64,000 bases of DNA, taken from positions 124,001 through 188,000 of the forward strand of contig OZ237772.1 in assembly GCA_965178125.1 (NCBI GenBank). The letters run 5' to 3'. Shown here piece by piece: positions 24,395 to 34,482 of this stretch. Within the stretch, counting starts at the first letter, position 1. Each line of letters begins with the position of its first letter. Below the pieces are notes generated by a model. The model saw only the letters and a list, made by a program, of their open reading frames with translations, was not told the origin of the DNA and searched no databases. The stretch is from Bilabrum cf. latius. Lineage: Eukaryota > Bigyra: Bicosoecida > Bigyra > Bicosoecida. A program made the translations under genes and the position numbers.

Positions 24395-24541
24395 GCACAG
24401 GGGCCAGTCACAGATGCACGCAGTCCAGGCCTACCTCTCCCAAGCACAGGGGCCAGTCACAGATGCACGCAGTCCAGGCCTGCCTCTCCCAAGCACAGGG
24501 GCCAGTCACACATGCACGCAGTGCAGGCCTGCCTCTCGCAA
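24395..24541. repeat. 49-bp tandem repeat, three copies
   Basis: Units start GCACAGGGGCCAGTCACA at 24395, 24444 and 24493. The third overlaps the 3' end of the gene on the minus strand, whose TGA stop (24506-24508) lies inside the unit. The other units carry the same potential stop, so the array may have been seeded from the gene end. Confidence 0.9.
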
Positions 24542-27500
24542 GCAATCCATCATATCCTACAGAGTGAGCCGAATCAAAATTTCTCGTGGGCCTGTCGTTG
24601 TCGGTCCCGCACCGGCCTGAACGATCGTGATGCGTTCAACATGCAATGCAGGCCAGCAAATACTGCTGCCATGCACCTCATGGCCCACCTTTCGCTCGAT
24701 GCGGGCAGCAGTGGAACTATCTGATGCGACTCCTGTTGCCCTGGGCGGTGATAGGCATGGGCGACTGCCCACATCGGCTGTTGCAGTGCGCTCCTGCTCT
24801 GGTTTCCGGGTGCTTTGGAGCTGATCGGCAAGCACCCGGACACACTCGTGGTGCTCGTGAAGCATCGCAGCAACCAGCGGGGTGCAGCGCACTGTGGTTA
24901 CTGCAGCTAACGCGGCAGGGGCAATAGGGACTGATGAAGTGCCATCGTAGATCCCGCGCCTACTGATCATCAACTCAACCGGTCTCGCCACTTTGTTGCC
25001 TGGCAGCACTTTGAGCGTGCCAGTTGATGCCATGCCGCCTGCCAGCTAGCCCAGTCGCACTCGCTTGTCCAGTTCCAGGGGCCTTCCCTCGCTGGCCATC
25101 TAGAAAAGCAAATCGGCATCCCTCTTGGCCTCCGTTGCCCTTCTCCACAGTAGAACCGGGTGTAGGCGTGGGGGCACAGCGATGACCAGCTCTTTCTCGC
25201 GTATCTTATGGAGGAGTGTCGTGCCATCCGACCATAGGATCCATTCGCTGCGTTTCATGGGATCGGACTGAGATGCTCCGCATATCATGATGCCTTGCCG
25301 GGTTGGCATTAGCCTATCGCAATCCATGTCATTTTGGTCATCTGCAATACTACGGGTTGGGTGCTTGCACAAGTAGTTCACGGGTAGCAGCTGCCCAGCC
25401 TTATGGCAATAAACCGGAAATCTCGGGGGAAGCTTGACCTTTCCTGAGTTCCAAACGGCTAGAAACGTCTTTCTGAGGTGCTCGTCTACGACACCACAGC
25501 TTGGACTCAGCCTTTCCATGTCATCGGCTAGCAGCAGCAGTATTTCGGACAACAAAGCCAAGTAGCGCGGATGCCGAGGAAGGACTCGCCCCGGTTTGCT
25601 ACCCACAGCGAATGTCTAGGGCTCTTCGGCTGCCATGCCCACGACTGATCGAAGCTATTCTTCCGAATGCCCGATACTGCCCGTACCTGAAGCTGGGCCA
25701 GCCTGTCTACAAGTCCATGGCTCCCTAGCAGCCTTCATCGCTTCGGCCTCCCCTGCCATAAACTGCGATGCATGAGGGTCTATTAGCGCAACACATGTCC
25801 GAAGTGGACGATCGGGTTCATCCCCATCTAGAGTGGCCCTGCGCCTGATCACACCCGAAAGGTCACCGTCTTCTGCAGCACCGAGCAGTGCCTTGACCAC
25901 ACCGGCCTCCTTGATCCACTTGACGAGGGTTGGGCCCGTCCAGTACTGTGCTACTGGGAATCTCTGCGTCCACCACGTAAGTGAGCGCCGGCTGTAACGG
26001 CGCACCGTCGTGGGTAGCTTGCCTTCTCTGCGCCTGGTTTGCTGCACGATGCCAATGAGGGGATCCAATGCCTCGAGACGGAGGCCCGCTGAGGCAGTCC
26101 TTAGCTGTCGCAGGGCGATCATCGTCCTCCATTCCTCAGGGACTATCAAAAAGCCTAGTGCTCCGTAGCCTCGGAATGCAAAGCGTACAGACAAATTTGC
26201 ACAGGGTTGCAGTGCGAGCAGTGCTGTCTCATTCGTGACTACCTTCAACTCGCTGGTACTCATCCTCAGCATCCGGTTCATTGCGGCTATGCACAGCCTG
26301 GGAAACTCATTTATAGCAAACGACACCGTATATAGCTTACATGGCGTCGCTATCACGTCCTTTAAAACTTCCCTGAGCTCCTCGATGGGCACCTAAAATC
26401 CGGTGCTGCTGTCAAACCGACGAGCCAACACTTCATATCCTCCGATCTTTGCAAAATAGTTCAAGTTTCCAACGTAGTACTTACAGGCTCCAGTGTTCGG
26501 GAATTCGGCAGTCTCGCCGACGTAGAGATCTGCTTCTGAACTGGCCGCGAAAACTCTGTGTCGCCTTTGGTTGAAAAATGTCGAGCACTTCGAGTCCTCG
26601 GCCGGGAATAGCCGCACCAGCTGCTGCCGAATGGCAGGGTGCAGTGGCTCCGGTCTGCACATGAAGTACACGCACAATCGAAGAACCGAGTGTGTCAACA
26701 CATAAATGTTGTCATCGAGTTCCTCGGCAACACTGCCTGAGAGGGCTAAATGCAAGCACGGTGCGAGCCGCTGCTCGACGAATGCAATGGCAGCCTCGAA
26801 GGTAACTTTGCCGTGGATGATGGCGTCGATATCTTTCCCCATTGCCCTCAGTGTTTCCTCATTGATTTCAACTGCCTCGCTCAGGCTATCCCTAGCCAGT
26901 GATATAGTGCCGCATGCCGCCAGATTCTTGGACCTTTTGGGTAGCTCAACCTCGGGGTCTATCTCATGTCCGCATCTCTTGACGTACACGTGGGATCTGG
27001 TCAAGATTGTCACGTGCCCCGTTCTCCACTGTCCTTGCCACCTCACGTTGCATCGGTCGCCCACTCTGAGCGTCTCGCCGGCAAACTCGGGGAGGTCAAG
27101 CTCGCTATCCAATAGCATGCACTGAGAGGCCTTGGAATCTACCATTAATACATTTGAAAGCAGATGACGATCCGATCTGTCTTCAACAGGACTGGCCCTG
27201 GACGTGATCATCCCGAGTGTATCACGGTTTCCTGCTGCTCTCAGTACCGCCTCAGACTAGACGTCAACTGGCTCTCCTTTGAGATGAACGAGACCTCGTC
27301 TGGTGACCCAACGTCCAATAGTCTTGATTTGATCATCAGTCAGGACCTTAGTATTTTCGATGCATTTGTCTTTACTCCGCGCATATGCCACCTTGAGAGC
27401 CGAGTACACTTTGTTCATGGGCTGTAGCACTTCCTGGATGGCCACGTCCGTCGGATAGCACTTCTGCTCATTGGCGCTCATCCGAAGCAACCGGTTCAGC

Positions 27501-28438
27501 ACGGCCATGTATAGCCCAGGGAATACATCCTTGGCAAACTTGTTCGTAAACACGTTGCGTGGTGCCATGATCATGTGCAGCAACACCTCCTGCAGCTCCT
27601 CGATTGGCACCAACTAAAAATCGAAAGAGTTGTCAAGCCGGCGAGCTAGGACCTCGTATCCCCCGATCTTGGCAAAATAGTTCACGGTCCCAACAAAGTA
27701 CTTGCAAGCTCCACGGCGCGGAAACTTGGCTGTCTCGCCGATGTAGAGCTCTGCTTCTGGGGCAGTCCCGCACAATACATGCCGTCTGTGATTGAAGAAG
27801 TTAGCGCACTTCTCATCTCCCCGAAATACCCGCACAAGTTGCTAACGAATAACCGGATGCAGTGGCTCGGGCCTGCACATAAAGTATACCCACAAGCGCA
27901 GGATGGCTTGCGTAAAGCTGTATATTTTGTCATCGAGCTCTGGTCTAGCTTCGGTGGAAAGCGCCGATTCAACGACCGGTGCGAGCTACTGCTCGACGAA
28001 TGCAATGGCAGCCTCGAAGGCAACTTTGCCGTGGATGATGGCGTCTATTTCTTTCCCCATTCCCCTTAGAGTCTCTGCATCGATTTTGATTCCATCGCCC
28101 TGACTGCCCACGACGCTAGACGCAGCACCGCCTCGGCCACCGGTGGGTCGCCGACCTTGGGCCCAAGACATAGTCCCCCATGCAGCAAGGTCCTTTGACC
28201 GCTTCAAGAGCTCAAGCTCGGGGTCCATCCCATGTCCGTACCTCTTGACGTACACGTGGGATCTGGTCAGGATCGTCACGTGCCCCAAGCTCCACTGTCC
28301 TTGCCACCTCACGTTGCATCGGTCGCCCACCCTGAGCGTCTCGCCGGCGAACTCGGGGAGGTCGCCCGGCTGCCGATGGCGGACTGCGAGCCTTACCTTC
28401 ACGGGGGCTCCCTCCGGACTGGCCGTGTGCTCTAGCAC
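24506..28438 (-). CDS. two-module protein: Tudor/agenet-like barrel plus helical domain, twice, with ankyrin-like tail
   Basis: One frame of 1,311 codons contains about ten UAGs and ends at TGA 24506-24508. The 5' end is open past 28438, with an acceptor-like CTGCGCAG near 28455, so a first exon is missing. The protein has two tandem copies of the same module. Each starts LPEFAGETLRVGDRCNVRW and continues GHVTILTRSHVYVKR, a beta-barrel pattern resembling Tudor/agenet folds. A helical region follows, with QLVR.F, KY.VG..NYFAKIGGYEVL and VPIEEL blocks. The first copy is at about 28370-27260 and the second at about 27100-25700. The helical part recalls the scaffold of very large ubiquitin-pathway proteins such as USP9X/USP34 (inference). 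The C-terminus carries LF-UAG-MASEGRPLEL, shared with the ankyrin gene at 32325-34125, and a TPLVAAMLHEHHECVRVL ankyrin-like helix pair. Comparing the two copies shows UAG replacing CAG at 27842-27844. Confidence 0.7.
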
Positions 28439-28551
28439 TGTGTAGCCATCTGCGCAGGAAGGTATTCAATGGAAATAATATACAGGAGAAGTATGGCTGT
28501 TTGGAATCGCTCGTGTTTCTCGGGGCACCCATCCGAGCGGCCCGGGCCCGA

Positions 28552-29178
28552 TCAGGACTCTGCACATATCGATGAATCGGAAAACATGACAGCAAGTAAT
28601 GCACCCGCGACTGCCGCATGGCTGGCCTTGCGTGCGCTCGTCAACTTAGGGGTGGGCGTTGCTACCATCACCACCGATACGTGCATTGCTGCCAAGAGGC
28701 TGTTTGCCATCTTCGAGGGTGATGCAGACGTGGAACGGAGCTAGACAGAGCGCAAGAAGCTGCTCGTGGCAGCGTGCACCTCCTGACGATGATGTCCGCG
28801 AAAGGGATTAGTAGTCGTCAAGATAGCTAAGACCAGGCTCCTAGGCTCAACTTCTTTCATGTAAAACAAAATACCAATGAAAGTAAACGTCTCACCCGGT
28901 GCAGCATCAGCGCCGTGCAGGACGGCAACATCGACGACAGGTGGTTCATCTGCATCTTCTGCCATTCGCCGGACAGCAATAGAACGATGTGTACTTGCCT
29001 CAGGCCCACATGTGGCATCTATCTGTAGCCTTTCCCAACCCGCTGGGCAAGCTTCCGTACCTTGCATCAGCCGAATCTCAGCGATTTCATGTTTAGGAAT
29101 TTGTTTAGACAGCCACAGCCAGGACGCAGCGTCGCCGCTTGCTCCGTTCAATGATTGATCATGCTTGCAATTGAACAT
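28552..29178 (-). CDS. MABP-domain-like protein (tentative)
   Basis: A 209-codon frame runs from ATG 29178 to TGA 28552-28554 with a UAG at 28741-28743. The first 110 residues show a pattern like MABP domains (membrane-binding beta-prism of MVB12/DENN proteins): EIAEIRLMQGTEACPAGWE, a strand HRSIAVRR, then PVVDVAVLHG. The C-terminal part is Ala/Ser/Thr-rich with a weak hydrophobic segment. A GTGAGAC at about 28895 could be a splice donor, in which case the last exon would differ. An opposite frame at 28469-28759 (+) is the main rival. Confidence 0.4.
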
Positions 29179-29376
29179 TGTTGATTTCTGGGCCTATCCG
29201 TGCGTAATGCCTATGTCAGTGATGCCAGACATGGTTCGGGCGTTCTCGTTGCGACTGGTGAAAGCTGTCGCTGGAAAGTGACTGACAGATAGGTCTTGGA
29301 AAAGATCGTCTGTGAAGTAGTCCCGAGTAAACTATGTAAACGAATCTATTCAGCAGACCCAAAGCTACACAGATTG

Positions 29377-30081
29377 ATGTGCTGCCTGCTGCTAACACCC
29401 AAGAGTTGCCCAGTACCATTCTCTGGTAGGCATATTATATTGCAGATCACACGCTACAATATACCAGGAAGGGGCGCTGAGCATGAGCGTCACGCCGAAA
29501 CGAAGCCGTGGCAACCTGATGCCGGGGATCAGAATAGAGGGAGGTCGCCCGCCTCTCTTCAGAAGGCATGGGCGAGGACAGCTCTCGCCTTGGATCCTTG
29601 GGACGAGAAGCTGGAGCACACCAACAGGGCCAAGCCAATCGTCGAAGGCGCGCTCATTCGGATAGAGCGCACGATTGCACGGTCCTCGGAACGTACAGCT
29701 GTCAAGGTGCTGGCCAACCGAGTGGTGCGGGTGCTCAGAAACCAGCTGCGCCAGCAGGAGCAGCTGACATGCAGGCAGTGGATGCGTGGTGATGCTGCGG
29801 CTGCCTTAGCCGCCACGGCCACGCAGGAGCTGATAGCGGCAACCAATGCGAACGCCCGACTACAGCGACGGATTTTCAAGCCCCACGGCTTGCTAAAGGA
29901 TATAGAGAGGCAATGGGCCAAAGGCATGAGCGCGTGCATGCTCGCCTCTCTGAAGGATCGTGAGACGCAGAGACGGTCATGGAGGAGGAAATGGTGGGTC
30001 TCGACTGGGGACGCCGATGTGGGACTGGACCGCGCCTTGTGCCGGGCACACGCTCCGCACCTGTATGCTTTCTCCTTGTGA
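29377..30081 (+). CDS. hypothetical charged helical protein
   Basis: A 235-codon frame from ATG 29377 ends at TGA 30079-30081. After a less convincing N-terminus, the part from about 29560 on is rich in Ala, Arg, Glu and Gln with helical periodicity (RIERTIARSSERTAVKVL, RNQLRQQEQL). It ends with a basic cluster RRSWRRKWW. No family is recognised and it carries no UAG. The true start may be a splice acceptor (GCAG near 29445). Confidence 0.4.
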   Translation: MCCLLLTPKSCPVPFSGRHIILQITRYNIPGRGAEHERHAETKPWQPDAGDQNRGRSPASLQKAWARTALALDPWDEKLEHTNRAKPIVEGALIRIERTIARSSERTAVKVLANRVVRVLRNQLRQQEQLTCRQWMRGDAAAALAATATQELIAATNANARLQRRIFKPHGLLKDIERQWAKGMSACMLASLKDRETQRRSWRRKWWVSTGDADVGLDRALCRAHAPHLYAFSL

Positions 30082-30434
30082 AGGCAACAGGCTGGGGGCC
30101 TGTGGGGGACCACACTGATGGCGAAGAATGGGAACTCGGCGGCATAGGCTGAGAACGGGGGGCCTTTGGCCTGAAAGGGTCGGGGGTCTTGTAGTCCTTT
30201 GTTTTAGGGCTCCTCTGGATCTAGGTGATCACCCAAACCCCCTCGGGGGCGACGGTGCATCTGGGTGCTTACGGAATGTTTACCCAACAATGTATTTCTG
30301 TATTTCTGGGGCGGCAAATTATTCTGGTATTCTGGTATTCTGGGCGGCGGGGTGTGACTCAACCGGCCAATGCGCGACTCTCGTGGTCTTTTGTAGCTAG
30401 GGCTCGCCTTTCGGTCGCCACCGAACACCAGCAC

Positions 30435-31179
30435 ATGCGCCGGGAACAGCGTGTGTGCCACACTATGTACTCAAGGGTCATGCAGGACCACTCAAGGATC
30501 CTCGATTTTGTCTCGATGAGATCGAGGAGGGCTGCAGCGAAGGCCAAACGGGCGCTCGTAAGGGCGGTCCGGGAGGACTTTGCCAGCCTGGCTGTAGGGG
30601 CAACCGAAAACAACATCCTCGCCATGGCGAATGCCAATGTCAAGGCAGGGTTGACTCAGAACGGGCAGCAGGACGGGGTGCCGGCAGCGGGCACCGGAGG
30701 GAACGTGAATGATGTCGCTCCCCAGGGGGAATTGGGTCCTCAGGGTGGAGCTCAGGTAGTTTAGGCCATTGCAGCTAAAGTGTGAAGTCTGATAAGTCCC
30801 AGGCCCTCGTTCCAGATGTGGTTTCGCGATATCGTGCACCTTTACTATTCGTCGTGCCATTGCCGAGGAGGAGGAGAGGACGGAGGATGCAGAGAGAGCA
30901 GAGCAGCAACAGGAAGCAGCAGCAGTGGCAGCTGCAGGTGAAGTGGCAGATGCCGAAGTACTTGCAGCAGTAGCTGAGCATGCCGAAGCTGAAGTCAGCC
31001 AGCAGCAGGGAGTAACGCCGGTCGCACTTAACGCGCAGAGTGGAGTCAAGGGAGGAGCAGTCGCAGCTGCTGACCCTGGCGAAGCACCTCCTCAAGAGGG
31101 GTCCGGGGATGCAGGAGCTCCAGCTGCAGCACAACCCCACCACGGCGGGGTATCGGTGCTTCTGGATCATCCTGAGTGA
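30435..31179 (+). CDS. hypothetical Ala/Glu/Gln-rich protein, two exons likely
   Basis: A first frame from ATG 30435 (MRREQRVCHTMYS) stays open through a UAG near 30762 to TGA at about 30780. A second frame, about 30830-31179, encodes an acidic Ala/Gln/Glu-rich segment (AERAEQQQEAAAVAAAGEV) and ends at TGA. The frames differ, so an intron around 30776-30830 is likely but its borders are not certain. Composition strongly favours coding on this strand. No domain is recognised. Confidence 0.4.
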
Positions 31180-32324
31180 ACTCGGGAGCCTCTATACGTG
31201 TCACAGATATTATGTATACCTCACGCCGGATGGGGTCCGGGTTTGATGTGACGATGGGAGCGCAGGTAGGAATGTCTCCCAGTTTGTTCCGTTATAGGAC
31301 CGGTCGCAACCGGTGGTCGACGCGCAAGGAGACAGAGTCTGATTCGTTGTTGACGTCATGATCCTAACGCCGGATGGGGTTCGGTGTTGATGCCAGAGTG
31401 GGAGCGCGTGAATGTCTCGTTGGGTTCCGATGGCGGTTGCGACCGGGAAGGTGCGACCAAGCCAACGGATTTCTTGCGATGACGCGCATACCCTCTCTGT
31501 GTTCAGGAGAGGGGCGGAGATTGGGTAATTTTTGCATCAAATGAGATGATAAGCGTCTGTGCCATGAGAATGGCTCTGCGAAGAAGGAGAACGCGGCAAC
31601 ACCTTGTCCGTAAGTGGGAAGAGGAATTGTAGCCTCGAACGAGGGTCCGATACGAGATCTCGAAGGTGGTGATGGTGAGTGAATGTCACGATACGACTTT
31701 TTCTCAAACTATTTGAGTCCCCCCCAAGGACACGGGTCCGCTAGACAAGGCAGCGAGCGAGGGGGGGGGGGGGGGTCCTTGGGGCTGGCCAGAAGGCTGC
31801 TACAAGGAACTCTTGCCAGCGGACTGAATACCAATGGCACAGTCATCATACCATAAGGCATCTCCTGCCGTTATATTCCGCAGGTAGAAGCACCAGGCAG
31901 TCTACACAGGTAGAATGTGGTCCATAGAGGACACACTAAAGTCTCGTTATCAGAGCAGTGGGAGCAACCGTTGCATAAATGATATATTCCAAGTTCGAAC
32001 TACTACTCAAACATATTATTCATTCAAGGCACCCTGCAAAGGAGCAGTTGCAGTTCCGGCCGGTCATTCCGAATCCGTAAGAATGGACCGACAATAGCAA
32101 AGCTTTGCGTTAGTTTTCTTGAAATTATTTTTAGGCGGTTTTAATGTAAGGCATATTCATGCTCTGTAATCCTTCTCTATACGTTCCACACTGGCCTACT
32201 GCCTAGACTACATTTCTTTACCGAGAACTGCATTTGACAAGGATCCAAGAGTATGCCTAAAGAAGGAATTCAATTCGTTATTATCAATTTCACGCACTTC
32301 AAACAAATTTTCATTTTGGAACAG
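31180..32324. other. long noncoding stretch with imperfect duplication and poly-G run
   Basis: No gene is supported. Two imperfect copies of an about 90-110-bp segment (from CGCCGGATGGGGT at about 31223 and at about 31368) share GGGAGCGC and GAATGTCTC blocks. A run of about 16 G lies at 31761-31777. The region should also hold the unseen first exon and promoter of the ankyrin gene. Confidence 0.5.
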
Positions 32325-34125
32325 GTCGGATGATCGCATTCTGAATGCCATCAATGTCAATGTAGATGCACTGAAGCTTTGTATTGAATCTGGAGCCGAC
32401 ATTGAAGCGAAGGATGAGGTGAGATGGCGGCGATTCCGCTGCAAAATGCACCAAATTGTGTGCACTATAGCTCAATGTAGATACCATATGATGGCCCATT
32501 TGCTACTCCGAACGGCTCAATATTGGCTGCCATCCGGTCATCGTTGACCGCGGAGGCGGGGCAGAGACTGCGCCGAGGCTGCACTATGCAACCACTACAG
32601 CCAATACGATCTTAATGGCTCGACATTAATACTAAAATAGTTATTGGTGTTTGACTGCATCTCAAATCCAAAGCAATTCGTGTTTCGTCCCCTGATGTGC
32701 AGGACGGACAAACAGCCTTGTTCCACATGGCTGCGAAAGGTAATACCGAATGTTTAGCGGTGCTCATTGCCAGTGGGGCATATGTGAACGCAGCCTCTGA
32801 GGTGAGAAAGCATGATCAATTGTTTCTTTGCGATGCAAAGCAATCCTTTTGTGAGGGTATTAAGTTCGAGGGCTGGCAAGCCGTTCAACTAGATTCTAGG
32901 CGACAGAGTGGTGCGTGTGATTGCATACAAGTCGGAATCAGGCGCTCTTGTTGGATCTAACTATCAAGAACCTGTTAAACTGTGCCTTTACAAGCCTGGA
33001 GCAGCGGCCTCGTAAGCTTGGATCTCGGACGGACTGACTGGCATACACGCCAGCGGCCAGTCCAGGCGCGCATCTGTCTATCGGCAATGACAGCCATTGT
33101 AGGGATTCGAGCAAGGGAGGCAGGCTCTACTTATAAATACTTGACAGTGTCCACATGGGAATATTTCGGTACCCTCTGCAGGTCACGATGTGCTTGCTAC
33201 TGTACGTGTGACCTGAGAGTACCTACTCCCCTACATACCTGCACAGCCTTGCACATGCCCCCCGACGCTTGGCCTCAGGACGGTGACACTGCTCTGCACT
33301 GGGCTGCCGCACACGGGCGTAACGACTGCGTGCAGCTGCTCGTTGATAATGGGGCAGACGTAGACCGGCAGAACAAGGTAAGGTGCTAAGAGACTGCATG
33401 TAAGCGCGGCGATGGGTCGAAGATCCAGCCGATCTTGGAACGATTCGAGGAACGACTGAGACAGGACGTTCCAACCTGACTCTCATCATGGAACCATCCA
33501 TAGTTTACTGGTCTCAGTTCTGCCCATATTTGAATTGGCGCTGCTGCAGCTTCGGCTAGTTGGCCAAACAATGTCGCGATGTTTCGCAGGACGGATTTAC
33601 ACCCCTGCACTGGGCAGCACAGTACGGCCAAACCGGTTGTGCCTGTATCCTAATGGAAGCAGGCGCCCATCGATTTGTTAAGAGTACTGTAAGTCTCAAT
33701 TCGGCGTTTCGAGCGGCCTTGAGCCAGCCCGCGAAACGGACGTGTATCCTATACTAGAAGCTCTAGATACATATCATACTTCGCAGGCTGGCTTCACACC
33801 TGTTGAATGTTCTGACGCCGAGGAATGCACCGACACATCAGCTGCCATACGGTCCTTTGTCCCAGCTCGGATTCTTCGTGTCTGGTGTTGGCGGCGTGCA
33901 GCGCAGGCTGGTGTGGATGCTGGGATGGTGTTCCAGGCAGCGAGCGAGGGCAGGCCCATGGAGCTTGCCAGGAGGCTTGCACTTGGTAGTCTGGCGGGTG
34001 GGCTGGAAATTAAAGGCTTATCGGTACTAGCTGATGGCAGCACTTGCAGTGTGCTACCGATAGAGGCAGCCAGGCTAGGAGGTCATGACGAGTGCGTGAA
34101 GCTGCTGCAGGAGGCCATGGAGTAA
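32325..34125 (+). CDS. ankyrin-repeat protein, one repeat per exon
   Basis: At least five exons: about 32325-32418, 32703-32801, 33279-33377, 33590-33688 and 33787-34125 (TAA stop). The three middle exons are each exactly 99 nt, begin and end in phase 0, and encode one 33-residue ankyrin repeat: DGQTALFHMAAKGNTE..., DGDTALHWAAAHGRND..., DGFTPLHWAAQYGQTG... All introns are GT-AG (donors GTGAGA, GTAAGG, GTAAGT; acceptors CAG). The first exon encodes a divergent repeat (CIESGADIEAKDE), and exons 5' of it are not located. The last exon gives a C-terminal module, GMVFQAASEGRPMELARRL, then ARLGGHDECVKLLQ. The same module appears with UAG for the Q in the gene at 24506-28438. Ankyrin stacks mediate protein binding; the partner is unknown. 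Confidence 0.85.
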
Positions 34126-34482
34126 CGTATGTTAAGGATGACATTACTTGGGAGCGGGCCAAGGTGGGAATAGGACCATGGGCGTTATTGTAGTGAATCC
34201 ATGTGATTTGCACCGGCACGATCTCCGAGGTTGGGGCCACCGGTCGCATAAAGTACCTGCTTGTGGTGCAGAAAACGACCTGTAATGACAGAATGGCCAC
34301 GAGCGAGAACAGGTCAGCAGGAGGGGTTGACTAGATATCTAGCACGGATCATGGATATGCCAGTGGTGGGTTTGTTTGGCAGGTGGGCTAGCTACAGACT
34401 ACTGCCGACAGATCTGACCATCGTCTATAGGGTATACGTAGTAGCTCAGTATCTAGAAAGTTTTCATCCCCAATTTCTTAAT
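34126..34482. other. intergenic between convergent genes
   Basis: Both flanking genes end here with TAA (34123-34125 on +, 34483-34485 on -). No gene or repeat is seen, and 3' UTRs are expected. Confidence 0.5.

Noticed and set aside
30492-31170. Minus-strand Ser/Cys-rich frames opposite 30435-31179
   Set aside because: They are antisense to an acidic Ala/Gln/Glu-rich frame with typical coding composition.
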